64,000 nt of DNA from Nocardia vaccinii NBRC 15922 (lineage in GTDB: Bacteria > Actinomycetota > Actinomycetes > Mycobacteriales > Mycobacteriaceae): positions 496,001 through 560,000 of the forward strand of contig NZ_BDCC01000009.1 of NCBI RefSeq assembly GCF_001613305.1, given 5' to 3'. Within the stretch, counting starts at the first letter, position 1; each line of letters begins with the position of its first letter. Shown here piece after piece: positions 18,437 through 28,067 of this stretch. Under the pieces are notes generated by a model, which worked only from the letters and a program-made list of their open reading frames with translations, was not told the DNA's origin and searched no databases. The position numbers were made by a program, and so were the translations under genes.

Positions 18437-19186
18437 TCACCCTGTCTTCTCGTGCACATGGTCGGTTCGACCGCGTAGCCAGCCGAACCAGCGACCGCTG
18501 GTGTGCGGCTCGCCCTGCAGCTCCTCCGGACGGATCGGTAACGGCGCCTGCCCCTTCGGGAACAGACTGAAGCCGCAGACCGGAATATCGGCCGGTTCCA
18601 GTGCACCGTCATGATGGCCGCCGCGATAATGGAAGCCGAGCCATTCGGCATTGGCCCCGTCGGCGAATTCGGTCGGATCGAAGGGCAGAGTTTGCGGGTC
18701 CGGGAATTCGCCGGGCAGCAAACGCAATGGATGCTCCCCCGCCCAGTATGAGCGCTCCCACACCTGCGGCAATCCCTCGTTCTCGAGAATGTCGACTCGC
18801 GTGGAACTGAACGACCGGCGGAATTCCCCACGCTCCCAATGGGCGAACGCCCCCCAGCCGCGCTCGACGTCGTACGAGATCAGATAGCTGTGTTCGGAGG
18901 CGAGCGGGCGGACCAGCAACTCCGGAAGCCGCGTCGGGCGGGCCACCGCGGCCTGAGTCGTGCACACCACGGTGACGCCCGGATAGCAGCCGATGTAGAT
19001 CGAACCGGGATCGGGCCCGGCCCAGACCTTCATGGTGCCCGAGGCGGCCGGGACCACGTCGAGGTCGGGATTGAGCTGCCGGGCCAGCGCCAGTGCGGCG
19101 GCCGGATCCGGATCCGGGTGATCGCGAAGCACCGCGACCGGATCGGGTGCGTCGACGTACCAGAGGGACGAAGCAGTGGACGGCAC
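18437..19186 (-). CDS. DUF6928-like protein
   Basis: A 249-residue protein of unknown function. The start (SSLWYVDAPDPVAVLRDHPD) followed by a PAAALALARQL helix and an IYIGCYPGVTVVCT strand is characteristic of the actinobacterial DUF6928 group. No signal peptide, membrane helix or catalytic motif is evident. GTG 19186 is chosen because GGAGG lies eight bases upstream; the frame is open 68 codons further but that part looks non-coding. The gap to sepH (19187-19429) shows no gene. Confidence 0.7.
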   Translation of the reverse strand: MPSTASSLWYVDAPDPVAVLRDHPDPDPAAALALARQLNPDLDVVPAASGTMKVWAGPDPGSIYIGCYPGVTVVCTTQAAVARPTRLPELLVRPLASEHSYLISYDVERGWGAFAHWERGEFRRSFSSTRVDILENEGLPQVWERSYWAGEHPLRLLPGEFPDPQTLPFDPTEFADGANAEWLGFHYRGGHHDGALEPADIPVCGFSLFPKGQAPLPIRPEELQGEPHTSGRWFGWLRGRTDHVHEKTG

Positions 19187-19429
19187 TTGCGACACCTCCC
19201 GATCCTCGTACGGGTAAGCATAGCTACTCCACAGCAACCACAGTGCCGGATGACATCCGAACCCACGATCACCGGGTGCCCGCCCGAAATAGCTGGGCGC
19301 TATGAGAAAATCTACCCTTTGGCACACCGAAACGGTGCACTTCGGATGACGCGTGCGCGTGTCAAGACCGGTTCCGCCGAAACACAGCACATCGCCGGAT
19401 CGGCGAACTCCGGTGTGCGACGCGGGAAA

Positions 19430-20590
19430 TCAGTGACCGGAGCTGCGCACGCCGAGCAGGACGTCCTCCCAGGACGGCATGGGCGCCTTACCGCGCTTGG
19501 CCTTCGACCGGGTCTGCTTGGCGGGCGGCTTGGCCTCCTCGGCGGCCGGCTGGTTCGCGGCGGCCGCGGGAGCGGACTTCGCCGTGGCCGCGGCGGCCGG
19601 CTTCGCCTCGGGTGCCGGAGCCGGCTTCGCCGCGGCAGCGGGCTCGGTCGCCTTCGCCGCCGCGGGCTGCGGTGCGCGTTCGGGCTCGGCCTGCTCGCGG
19701 GACGGCGGTGCGGCCGGAGCCGACTGCTCACGCGCGGGCGCGGCGTACTCGGCGGCCGGGGCCTGCGGCTCCCGCGACGGTGCGGCGGGCGGCGCGGCGA
19801 CCGGAGCCGGCTGCGCGGTCACCGGCACCGAACTGCCACCGACGGCACGCTTCTCGAAATACTCCTCGGTCTCGGCCTCCCGCTCGGTCACCGCCGCGGG
19901 CTCCTCACGCGGCGGCGGGGTCGGTGCCACCGGAGTTACCGGTTCCACCGGCGCGGCCTGTTCGGCGGCGGGTTCGGGCAGTATCGTCGCCAGCCCTCGC
20001 AGCGCCCGGCCGAAATCGGGATCGACCAGATCATTGGCCGGGTCGTCCAGCGGCGTCACCGAACCGCCGTGCGCGTCGGGCTGGAAACGCCAATGCGCGG
20101 CGATCACCGAACGACCTGCCTGCCACTGCAATTGGGCGACCCAGTAGCCCTTCTCGTCCTTCCAGGCATCCCATTCGGCGATATCGATATTGTGGCCGCG
20201 CTCGGCGAACGCGGCCGAGACCACATCGATGAGAGTTTCCACGGCCGGGCCGTCCTTGCGAACCGGATGCGCCTTCTGCGCCAGCTCCGCGGCCCGCGCG
20301 CGCTCCAGCAGAACCGGATAGGCGAACCGCTCCACGCGGCTCAGCGGCATTCCGGATTCCTCGGTCACCTGCTCCACCGACGCACCGGCACGGATACGGG
20401 CCTGGATATCGCGAGGACGCATAGTCGCTTCCGTTTCGATCTCGATCTGGCCGAATCGGGCAAGGTCTCCTCGGGCGGCAGCACGCAGTTTCTCGTCGGC
20501 GGCGAGCCGGTACTTCTGTCCGGACTCGGGATCGATGCACACGATGTGCGCGGAATCGGGCGTCAGACCGATCACTCGAAGCTCACGCAC
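19430..20590 (-). CDS. sepH: Septation protein SepH
   Basis: A 386-residue cell-division protein. Residues 1-170 are the DUF3071/SepH domain, including a helix-turn-helix stretch around SVEQVTEESGMPLSRVERF. Residues 200-365 are a disordered Ala/Pro/Glu-rich linker, and the C-terminus ends with the conserved PSWEDVLLGVRSS motif. In Streptomyces and mycobacteria SepH binds FtsZ and stimulates its assembly at septa. It lies upstream on the minus strand from DUF6928, and the serC gene is further upstream, as in the Rv0883c-Rv0884c pair. Confidence 0.9.
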   Translation of the reverse strand: MRELRVIGLTPDSAHIVCIDPESGQKYRLAADEKLRAAARGDLARFGQIEIETEATMRPRDIQARIRAGASVEQVTEESGMPLSRVERFAYPVLLERARAAELAQKAHPVRKDGPAVETLIDVVSAAFAERGHNIDIAEWDAWKDEKGYWVAQLQWQAGRSVIAAHWRFQPDAHGGSVTPLDDPANDLVDPDFGRALRGLATILPEPAAEQAAPVEPVTPVAPTPPPREEPAAVTEREAETEEYFEKRAVGGSSVPVTAQPAPVAAPPAAPSREPQAPAAEYAAPAREQSAPAAPPSREQAEPERAPQPAAAKATEPAAAAKPAPAPEAKPAAAATAKSAPAAAANQPAAEEAKPPAKQTRSKAKRGKAPMPSWEDVLLGVRSSGH

Positions 20591-20705
20591 CGTTACCTCC
20601 TTATCAGTGCAGCGAACACAGCGCCGCGTCGATCACAGCAAGGCTCGCGACACCGCCCACGTTCTGGAACAGTAGTGCACTTCTGAGATTCATGTGGCAG
20701 GACAC

Positions 20706-20739
20706 GCGCGCGGAAATCTCTCGCGAGACCTCCGCGCGC
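20706..20739 (-). terminator. Terminator after serC
   Basis: GCGCGCGGA (20706-20714) and TCCGCGCGC (20731-20739) form a 9-bp stem, with an inner TCTCGCGAGA palindrome in the loop. It lies about 110 bases past the serC stop in the direction of transcription. The rest of the 20591-20852 gap has no gene. Confidence 0.6.
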
Positions 20740-20852
20740 GCTATCGTGTTCAATTCAGCTCGCTTCGATCAGCATGTTCGCGACCCGGCCGGATCGCCAT
20801 TCTATGGCCGAAATCCGCTGAAACATCCGAACCCCCCTGCCGTATTCGCCTA

Positions 20853-22253
<1,401 letters not shown>

Positions 22254-22280
22254 CTAATCCGGAATCTCTTCGCATTGATG

Positions 22281-22313
22281 ACCGAAATGCCATGATGCAT
22301 CTCATATTTCGGT
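22281..22313 (+). promoter_or_regulatory. Nested inverted-repeat operator candidate
   Basis: ACCGAAAT (22281-22288) and ATTTCGGT (22306-22313) are perfect inverted arms around an inner palindrome GATGCATC (22294-22301). The right arm touches a possible -10 (TACCGT), after which six bases lead directly to the ATG at 22326, so the site would overlap the promoter of a leaderless transcript. Confidence 0.6.
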
Positions 22314-22325
22314 TACCGTAAGACT

Positions 22326-23066
22326 ATGCGGGAGCGCGCGAGCGAACGACCAGCACCGGTGATCTCGAGCACTCGTTCCGGCCTGTTCGGCCGCTGGTCG
22401 GCGCACTGGGGGTCGCCCGGCTTCGCGATCCGGAACGGCGCGCTGTCCGAACCGGCCCAGCGTGAGGTGCTGATGCGCGGGCTCGCGGGCACCGCGCGGA
22501 TTCTCGGGGTGCGGCCGTGCCGGATGCCGCCGTTCACCGGGCCGGGGATGGCGCTGCGGGCGGGCAGGGGCGGTGCGGCGGGCAGCCGGAGCGAACCCGG
22601 GCACCGATTCTGGATACGCGTCGACATCGAGGATCGCCGGCCCTACGAGACCAGGGTCCGCCAGCGCGTCGGCGAGACCGATCTGGTCGCCATGCAGCCC
22701 GGTGACGTCGTCGGCTGCCGGGTCGATCCGGGTGATCGCGACCGGGTCGTGCTGTACGTCCTCGGCCCCGAGGAGTCCACCCGGGTCGGCATCGCCAAGA
22801 TCCTCGCCAACGGCCGCCGCGCCGACGCCACGGTGCTCGCGGCCAGTCCCGTCGCCGCCGACTACACCGGTCGCGACGATCCCGTCCTGCGCCTGGACCT
22901 GGAACTGCGCGCCTGGGACGAACCCCGCCCCTGGTGGGTCCGCATCATCCAGCCCGTCCCGCTGTCCGCCATCGAATTGGTCGATCTGGGAAGACATCTG
23001 GAGGTCGCCTTCTTCACCGTCGACCGTGGGGAATCGGTCGCAGTCGACTGGGCCGCGTCCGAATAG
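22326..23066 (+). CDS. Hypothetical protein with two similar beta-rich domains
   Basis: A 246-residue protein that I do not recognise by name. After about 50 poorly conserved residues there are two copies of a G-x-A-x-V domain, around 50-145 and 155-243. Each has a tryptophan/arginine-bearing strand, a paired VRxxVP-like strand and a final (V)xxGDxVxVxVD/W block, resembling the repeat seen in actinobacterial SHOCT-associated proteins. No signal peptide or membrane helix. The start ATG has no Shine-Dalgarno, consistent with a leaderless mRNA. No functional partner is evident; repeats B and C flank the gene on both sides. Confidence 0.65.
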   Translation: MRERASERPAPVISSTRSGLFGRWSAHWGSPGFAIRNGALSEPAQREVLMRGLAGTARILGVRPCRMPPFTGPGMALRAGRGGAAGSRSEPGHRFWIRVDIEDRRPYETRVRQRVGETDLVAMQPGDVVGCRVDPGDRDRVVLYVLGPEESTRVGIAKILANGRRADATVLAASPVAADYTGRDDPVLRLDLELRAWDEPRPWWVRIIQPVPLSAIELVDLGRHLEVAFFTVDRGESVAVDWAASE

Positions 23067-23124
23067 CCCCCACTACGCTCCGGGGGGAGGAGTACCCGAT
23101 CCGCCTCCGCTGCGAGATCGACGC

Positions 23125-23271
23125 CAATCCGAGTCACCCGAGTTCCATCCACCCCCGACAACGCCGGCTCCGAAGCCGCGGCCCGGGCGATTCCGGACCG
23201 ACCGGAGCGAAGCGGGGGAAGAATCGGTCCCTCGGAGGCGCGGCCCGGCCGGAGCGAAGCGGCGGCCGAGA
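23125..23271 (-). repeat. Dispersed intergenic repeat, copy C
   Basis: Reverse-oriented copy of about 147 bp. Read on the minus strand it goes TCTCGGCCGCCGCTTCGCTC, GAGGGACCGATTCTTCCCCC, GGTCCGGAATCGCCC, GGCCGCGGCTTCGGAGCCGG, CGTTGTCGGGGGTGG and GGAACTCGGGTGA. It directly abuts the TAA stop of the polysaccharide deacetylase gene. The 23067-23124 remainder holds nothing I recognise. Confidence 0.75.
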
Positions 23272-24210
23272 TTACGGCAGGTGGACGAATTCGTAACCGG
23301 CGGAACGCAATCGGGTGATGGCGGCCAGCATGCCGGGGGCCGTGGCGGATTTCGGTCGATGCATGTGGGCGATGGAGATCGCGCCGGGAACGGCGGCGGT
23401 CATCTCGCGTTGGATCTGCGGACTGCTGAAGGTGGCTCCGCCGTCGGCGTTGATGCTGAATCCCACTGGAATTTCGCCGAGTTCATGCACGATCTCGACG
23501 GCGATATTGTCGTAGTGCGCGGTTCCGGTGCGGAAGAATCGCGGTGCGCGACCGGTCAACCGGATCAGCCGTTCATGATTGCCCCACACCTCGTCCACCG
23601 CCTGCTGCGGCGAAGCGGTTCCGGGGATGCCGTATGCCGAACGTCCGGTCACCGACAGCGGGCAGTGCCGGGTGCCATGATTGCCGATCTCGAACAGCGG
23701 ATTGTTCGCGAGCGATTCCGCCCGCGCCGGGTCGGCATCGATCCAGCGTTCGTTCAGGAACAATGTCGCCGGAATACGTTGCGATATGAGGAAGTTCATC
23801 AGAACTTCATTCATTTGGTCATTACCGGGACCACCGCAGGCGTCGAAGGTGAGTGCCATCTGTTTGCCCACTGGGGCGAACGCGGTGATGATCCCGGGCA
23901 TGGCCATCGCCCACGTCGCGGGTCGCTGCCCGTGATGTGCGGCGGCCACGGCGGCGGGCTGCGTTCCCGCGGCCGACTGTGCCGCGGGCGCGTCCGCGGG
24001 CACGACCGCCGGTGTGTTCGTCGTGGCCGCGAACATGGCCGCGGGGTCCCGCACGGCGGTGACGGGCAGCGACTGCCGTGTGGCGGCGGACAGCGTCGCG
24101 GACGTCGGCGAGGATCCCCACGCCTCGGCGCAGGCCGCGCTCACCAACCCTGCGGCCGTCACCGCTCCGGCCGCCAGCAGACCACGCCGGGAGATCACTC
24201 GATCGAACAC
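23272..24210 (-). CDS. Polysaccharide deacetylase-family lipoprotein
   Basis: A 312-residue exported NodB-fold protein. The N-terminus has a twin-arginine-like SRRGLL, a hydrophobic core and a lipobox LVSAAC, so it is probably a lipoprotein. The catalytic motif usually written TFDDG is TFDACGGPG here, keeping the first Asp; GNHGTRH supplies the metal histidines, and FFRTGTAHYD and HMHRP form later motifs. Replacement of the second Asp is known in some subfamilies, so substrate (peptidoglycan, glycan or other amide) is open. Start GTG 24210 gives a proper signal peptide; the longer frame does not. Confidence 0.82.
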   Translation of the reverse strand: MFDRVISRRGLLAAGAVTAAGLVSAACAEAWGSSPTSATLSAATRQSLPVTAVRDPAAMFAATTNTPAVVPADAPAAQSAAGTQPAAVAAAHHGQRPATWAMAMPGIITAFAPVGKQMALTFDACGGPGNDQMNEVLMNFLISQRIPATLFLNERWIDADPARAESLANNPLFEIGNHGTRHCPLSVTGRSAYGIPGTASPQQAVDEVWGNHERLIRLTGRAPRFFRTGTAHYDNIAVEIVHELGEIPVGFSINADGGATFSSPQIQREMTAAVPGAISIAHMHRPKSATAPGMLAAITRLRSAGYEFVHLP

Positions 24211-24317
24211 GGCACGGATCGTACGGGAAGTCCTGGCGCGCGGCAGGCTACACGCGGCGCCCGGCGAGAATCGCCGGCACTTGCCGTTCTTCGCGAATTC
24301 ACCCGAACACACCCGGC

Positions 24318-24341
24318 TGCCCGCCCGATGACCGGCGGGCA
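24318..24341 (-). terminator. Terminator after citA
   Basis: TGCCCGCC (24318-24325) and GGCGGGCA (24334-24341) form an 8-bp stem with an 8-base loop, 22 bases past the citA stop. Confidence 0.65.
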
Positions 24342-24363
24342 TCCGAAAGCCCTTGCGTCAGAG

Positions 24364-25509
24364 CTACTTTCCGGCAACTGACGCCCAACCGGTGACCGAT
24401 TCCGGGCTGCGCGGCGCGGGACCGGTGTAGATCGCCGCCGGACGCACCAGCTTGCCCAGTTGCTTCTGCTCCAGAATGTGCGCGCACCAGCCCGCGGTAC
24501 GGCCGCAGGTGAACATCGCGGGCATCATGTGCGCGGGCACCTCGGCGAAGTCGAGGATGACCGCGGCCCAGAATTCGACATTGGTCTCGATGGCGCGATC
24601 GGGGCGACGCTCCCGCAGTTCGGCCAGTGCGGCCTGCTCCAGCGCGGCGGCCACCTCGTACCGCGGCGCACCCAGGCGCTCGGCTGTCGCGCGCAGCACC
24701 CGCGCACGCGGGTCCTCGGCCCGGTACACCCGGTGACCGAAGCCCATCAACTTCTCCTTGCGATCCAGGATGCCCTTGACCAGCGCACGAGCATCGCCGG
24801 TGCGCTCGACCTCCTCGATCATCGGCAATACGCGGGCGGGCGCACCGCCGTGCAGCGGACCGGACATCGCGCCGATCGCACCCGAGAGCGAGGCGGCAAC
24901 GTCCGCGCCGGTCGACGCGATCACCCGGGCGGTGAAGGTGGACGCGTTCATGCCGTGTTCGGCCGCGGACACCCAGTAGGCATCGATGGCCTGGGTGTGC
25001 CGGGGGTCCGGATCGCCCTTCCAACGGGTCATGAACCGCTCGGTGACCGTCGTGCACTCATCGATCTTCTTCTGCGGCACGGCCGGCTGATAGATACCGC
25101 GGGCGGACTGCGCGACATAGGACAGCGCCATCACCGAGGCGCGCGCCAGATTTTCCCGCGCGGTCGCATCGTCGATGTCCAGCAGCGGCTGATAACCCCA
25201 GATCGGGGCGAGCATGGCCAGACCGGCCTGCACGTCGACGCGCACGTCACCGGTGTGGATCGGCAGCGGGAACGGCTCGGCCGGGGGCAGGCCGTGCCCG
25301 AATTCGCCGTCCACGAGCAGCGCCCACACATCGCCGAAGGTCACCCGGTTGGCGACCAGGTCCTCGATGTCCACGCCGCGGTACCGCAGCGCGCCGCCGT
25401 CCTTGTCGGGTTCGGCGATATCGGTGGTGAACGCCACCACGCCTTCCAGTCCGCTGACGAAATCGGGGGGTACGGCGGGGCCGGTGGATGCCGCAGCGCT
25501 GGTGGTCAT
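24364..25509 (-). CDS. citA: Citrate synthase 2
   Basis: A 381-residue type II-like citrate synthase condensing acetyl-CoA and oxaloacetate (or, in related 2-methylcitrate synthases, propionyl-CoA). Active-site regions are intact: EHGMNASTF, GPLHGGAPARV and GFGHRVYR, with the catalytic Asp in the later ETNVEFWAA region. The order serC...citA...gltA is that of Rv0884c-Rv0889c-Rv0896. With a propionate-CoA ligase at 12 kb, a methylcitrate role is conceivable but unproven. ATG 25509; the 161-base gap to pdxH is a divergent promoter region. Confidence 0.92.
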   Translation of the reverse strand: MTTSAAASTGPAVPPDFVSGLEGVVAFTTDIAEPDKDGGALRYRGVDIEDLVANRVTFGDVWALLVDGEFGHGLPPAEPFPLPIHTGDVRVDVQAGLAMLAPIWGYQPLLDIDDATARENLARASVMALSYVAQSARGIYQPAVPQKKIDECTTVTERFMTRWKGDPDPRHTQAIDAYWVSAAEHGMNASTFTARVIASTGADVAASLSGAIGAMSGPLHGGAPARVLPMIEEVERTGDARALVKGILDRKEKLMGFGHRVYRAEDPRARVLRATAERLGAPRYEVAAALEQAALAELRERRPDRAIETNVEFWAAVILDFAEVPAHMMPAMFTCGRTAGWCAHILEQKQLGKLVRPAAIYTGPAPRSPESVTGWASVAGK

Positions 25510-25670
25510 TGCGGTGACTCTCCTTGCGATTCGGGCCGCACGATCCCTGGGCGGCCACGCTGTTTCACTGCGACGCGCGAGATAGCCGGAGGTTCACTCG
25601 GACGTTGCGCCACGCGCGTCGACCGATAAGAACCATAGTCCTTCCAAAACTGGGGAGTAACCTCTGGTCC

Positions 25671-26441
25671 ATGCGCGACGAGGAGAATTCACCCGGTTCC
25701 GCGGAAGCCAGAGTGGGATTTCCCACTGGAAATTCCTCCGCATACCCCGATGTGGATGCGGCGATGCGGGCGGAAATGGATATCGCCGCCATGCGCGCGG
25801 AATACGGCGGTGATCCCGATCTCGACGAATCCTGGCTGTCCGATGGCTGGGAACCGTTGCTGCGCAACTGGATCGAGCAGGCCACCAGCGCCGGTATCGC
25901 TGAGCCGAACGCCATGGTCCTGGCGACCGTGGAGATGACCGGAGCGGGGCCGCGCCCGGCCTCGCGCACGGTGTTGTGCAAAGGGCTATCCCAGGCGGGT
26001 GTGACTTTTTACACGAATTACGATTCCGCCAAGGGAAATCAGCTCGCCGCGATCCCCTACGCCTCGATCACGTTCACCTGGCCCGCGCTGGGTAGACAGG
26101 TCACGGTGCGCGGGCCGGTGAAACAGGTCAGCCCGGAGATCACGGCCGTGTACTGGCGCTCGCGTCCGCGCAATTCCCAGCTCGGCGCATGGGCTTCGCA
26201 GCAATCCCGCCCGGTCGCCTCGCGCACCGATCTCGATCGTGCGCTCGACAGCGTGACCACCCGCTTCGACGGCGTCGACCACCTCCCGGTACCCGCGAAC
26301 TGGGGCGGCTACCTGCTCACCCCGGAAACGGTCGAGTTCTGGCAAGGCCGCCGCAGCCGGCTGCACAACCGCATCCGCGTCACCCTGGAGGTCGGCAACC
26401 CCGATGTATCCGCCATGAAGGTAGAGCGCCTGCAGCCGTAG
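25671..26441 (+). CDS. pdxH: Pyridoxamine 5'-phosphate oxidase
   Basis: A 256-residue FMN flavoprotein oxidising pyridoxine- or pyridoxamine-5'-phosphate to PLP. Signatures: the N-terminal [28 protein letters not shown], and the family motif [13 protein letters not shown] with LQP at the end. The N-terminus is about 40 residues longer than in E. coli. GGGGAG lies 13 bases before ATG 25671, slightly long. Several PLP enzymes (SerC, DapC-type) are encoded in the window. Confidence 0.92.
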   Translation: MRDEENSPGSAEARVGFPTGNSSAYPDVDAAMRAEMDIAAMRAEYGGDPDLDESWLSDGWEPLLRNWIEQATSAGIAEPNAMVLATVEMTGAGPRPASRTVLCKGLSQAGVTFYTNYDSAKGNQLAAIPYASITFTWPALGRQVTVRGPVKQVSPEITAVYWRSRPRNSQLGAWASQQSRPVASRTDLDRALDSVTTRFDGVDHLPVPANWGGYLLTPETVEFWQGRRSRLHNRIRVTLEVGNPDVSAMKVERLQP

Positions 26442-26443
26442 GG

Positions 26444-26484
26444 GCGGGCCCTACCCGGGGTGAGCGAAGTGGGTGGGCCCAGGG
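26444..26484 (+). repeat. Dispersed repeat, 3'-end-only copy E
   Basis: CTACCCGGGGTGAGCG, two bases, then GTGGGTGGGC nearly duplicates the final segment of copy D (54740-54768). It lies 2-3 bases past the pdxH stop. The remainder of the gap to 26601 has no gene. Confidence 0.6.
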
Positions 26485-26601
26485 GTGTGCGCGCAAGATA
26501 CAAGAGTGGCCGGTCGTAGCGGATCGTCACACCTGTAATCATGGGATGAATCACTCGGAATCGATGTCCCCAGGACTTTCGGAACCGTTAATGTTCCGTC
26601 A

Positions 26602-27885
26602 GTGAGACTGCTCGCCGATATCACCCCGCTGCGCAATCAGGACTTCCGCCGCCTGTGGACGACCAATATCGTCACGGTCGTCGGGGCGCAGTTGACCGTC
26701 GTCGCGGTGCCGCAGCAGATCTTCCAGATCACGCACAGCTCCGGTTACGTCGGGCTGTCGGGGTTGTTCGGGCTGGTGCCGCTGATCGTGTTCGGACTGT
26801 GGGGCGGTGCGCTGGCCGATGTCATGGACCGCCGCAAACTGCTGTTGATCACCAGCGCCGGGACCGGCCTGACCTCGGTGCTGTTCTGGGTGCAGGCGCT
26901 GGCGGGGGTGCACAACGTCTGGCTGGTGCTGGGGCTGTTCGCCGTGCAGCAGGGTTTCTTCGGTGTGAATCAGCCCACGCGCAGCGCGGTATATCCGCGG
27001 CTGCTGCCCGGGCACCTGCTGCCCGCCGCCAACTCGCTCAACGCGACGGTCATGCAGTTCGGCGCGATCGCCGGACCGGTCCTGGCCGGAACGCTGATCC
27101 CGGTGCTGGGCCTGTCCACGCTGTACCTGATCGATTCGGTGGCCCTGCTGGCCACGCTGTGGGCGGTGTGGAGGCTACCCGAGGTGCCGCCGACCGGCGA
27201 GGCCAGGCGGGCCGGATTGCGCACTGTCGCAGACGGATTCGCCTATCTGACCACTCAGCGGATCCTGCTCGCCTCGTTCGCGGTGGATATCATCGCGATG
27301 GTCTTCGGCATGCCGCGAGCGCTGTTCCCCGAACTCGCCCACGACACCTTCGGCGATCCGATCACCGGCGGCACCGCCCTGGGGCTGCTGTTCGCCGCGC
27401 TGTCCGCGGGCGCGGTGGCGGGCGGCATCTTCTCCGGCTGGCTCTCGCATCTGCGTCGGCAGGGCCTGGCGGTGGTGGTGTGCATCGCGCTGTGGGGTGT
27501 GGCCATGGTCGGATTCGGTGTCGCGGTCGGCGTCACGGGACATCTGCTGAGCACCACTGTCGGACTCTGGACCGCGGTGGGCTGCTTGGCATTCGGCGGT
27601 GCGGTGGACATGTTCTCCGCGACGTTGCGCACCACCATGCTGCAGCAGGTCGCCACCGACGAGATGCGCGGCCGGCTGCAGGGCGTCTTCACCGTGGTGG
27701 TCGCGGGCGGACCGCGCCTGGGTGATGTTGCCCACGGTTTTGCGGCCGCCGCCCTGGGTACGGCCGTCGCGGCGGCCGGAGGTGGTGTGCTCGTGGTGGT
27801 CGGTATGGTGCTCGCGACACTGGCCTTCCCGGCCTTCGTACGGTACCGAGTGGCCCGCGCACATGCCGAAATCCCGGTCGGCTGA
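26602..27885 (+). CDS. MFS transporter, EntS-like exporter
   Basis: A 427-residue major-facilitator protein with about twelve hydrophobic helices and no signal peptide. The loop 2-3 signature ADVMDRRKLLLI and the overall layout resemble enterobactin-exporter-type (EntS) and macrolide-efflux MFS proteins. In this window the siderophore genes are 35 kb away, so a link to iron is only a possibility. GTG 26602 start; weak Shine-Dalgarno, and no other start fits the first helix. Confidence 0.85.
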   Translation: MRLLADITPLRNQDFRRLWTTNIVTVVGAQLTVVAVPQQIFQITHSSGYVGLSGLFGLVPLIVFGLWGGALADVMDRRKLLLITSAGTGLTSVLFWVQALAGVHNVWLVLGLFAVQQGFFGVNQPTRSAVYPRLLPGHLLPAANSLNATVMQFGAIAGPVLAGTLIPVLGLSTLYLIDSVALLATLWAVWRLPEVPPTGEARRAGLRTVADGFAYLTTQRILLASFAVDIIAMVFGMPRALFPELAHDTFGDPITGGTALGLLFAALSAGAVAGGIFSGWLSHLRRQGLAVVVCIALWGVAMVGFGVAVGVTGHLLSTTVGLWTAVGCLAFGGAVDMFSATLRTTMLQQVATDEMRGRLQGVFTVVVAGGPRLGDVAHGFAAAALGTAVAAAGGGVLVVVGMVLATLAFPAFVRYRVARAHAEIPVG

Positions 27886-27977
27886 CCATCGCGGTCCCTT
27901 ATCACGAGACCCCCGCCGAGCCCATCTCGAGCGGAGGTGACCGTGAGGTAGTTAACCAGACCCTCGCGATCCGCCGC

Positions 27978-28032
27978 CAACCGTCAGCGGCTAGCGTTGA
28001 CGGTTGAGTGCACCGGACACCGACCGTGTCCG
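27978..28032 (+). promoter_or_regulatory. Two inverted repeats upstream of gltA
   Basis: CAACCGTCA (27978-27986) with TGACGGTTG (27998-28006), and CGGACAC (28014-28020) with GTGTCCG (28026-28032), both perfect. They lie 35-90 bases before the GTG of gltA and may be operator sites or 5'-leader hairpins. Confidence 0.6.
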
Positions 28033-28067
28033 ATGCCTACCGGTTCTAGCCTGAGAGGGATCCTTCC

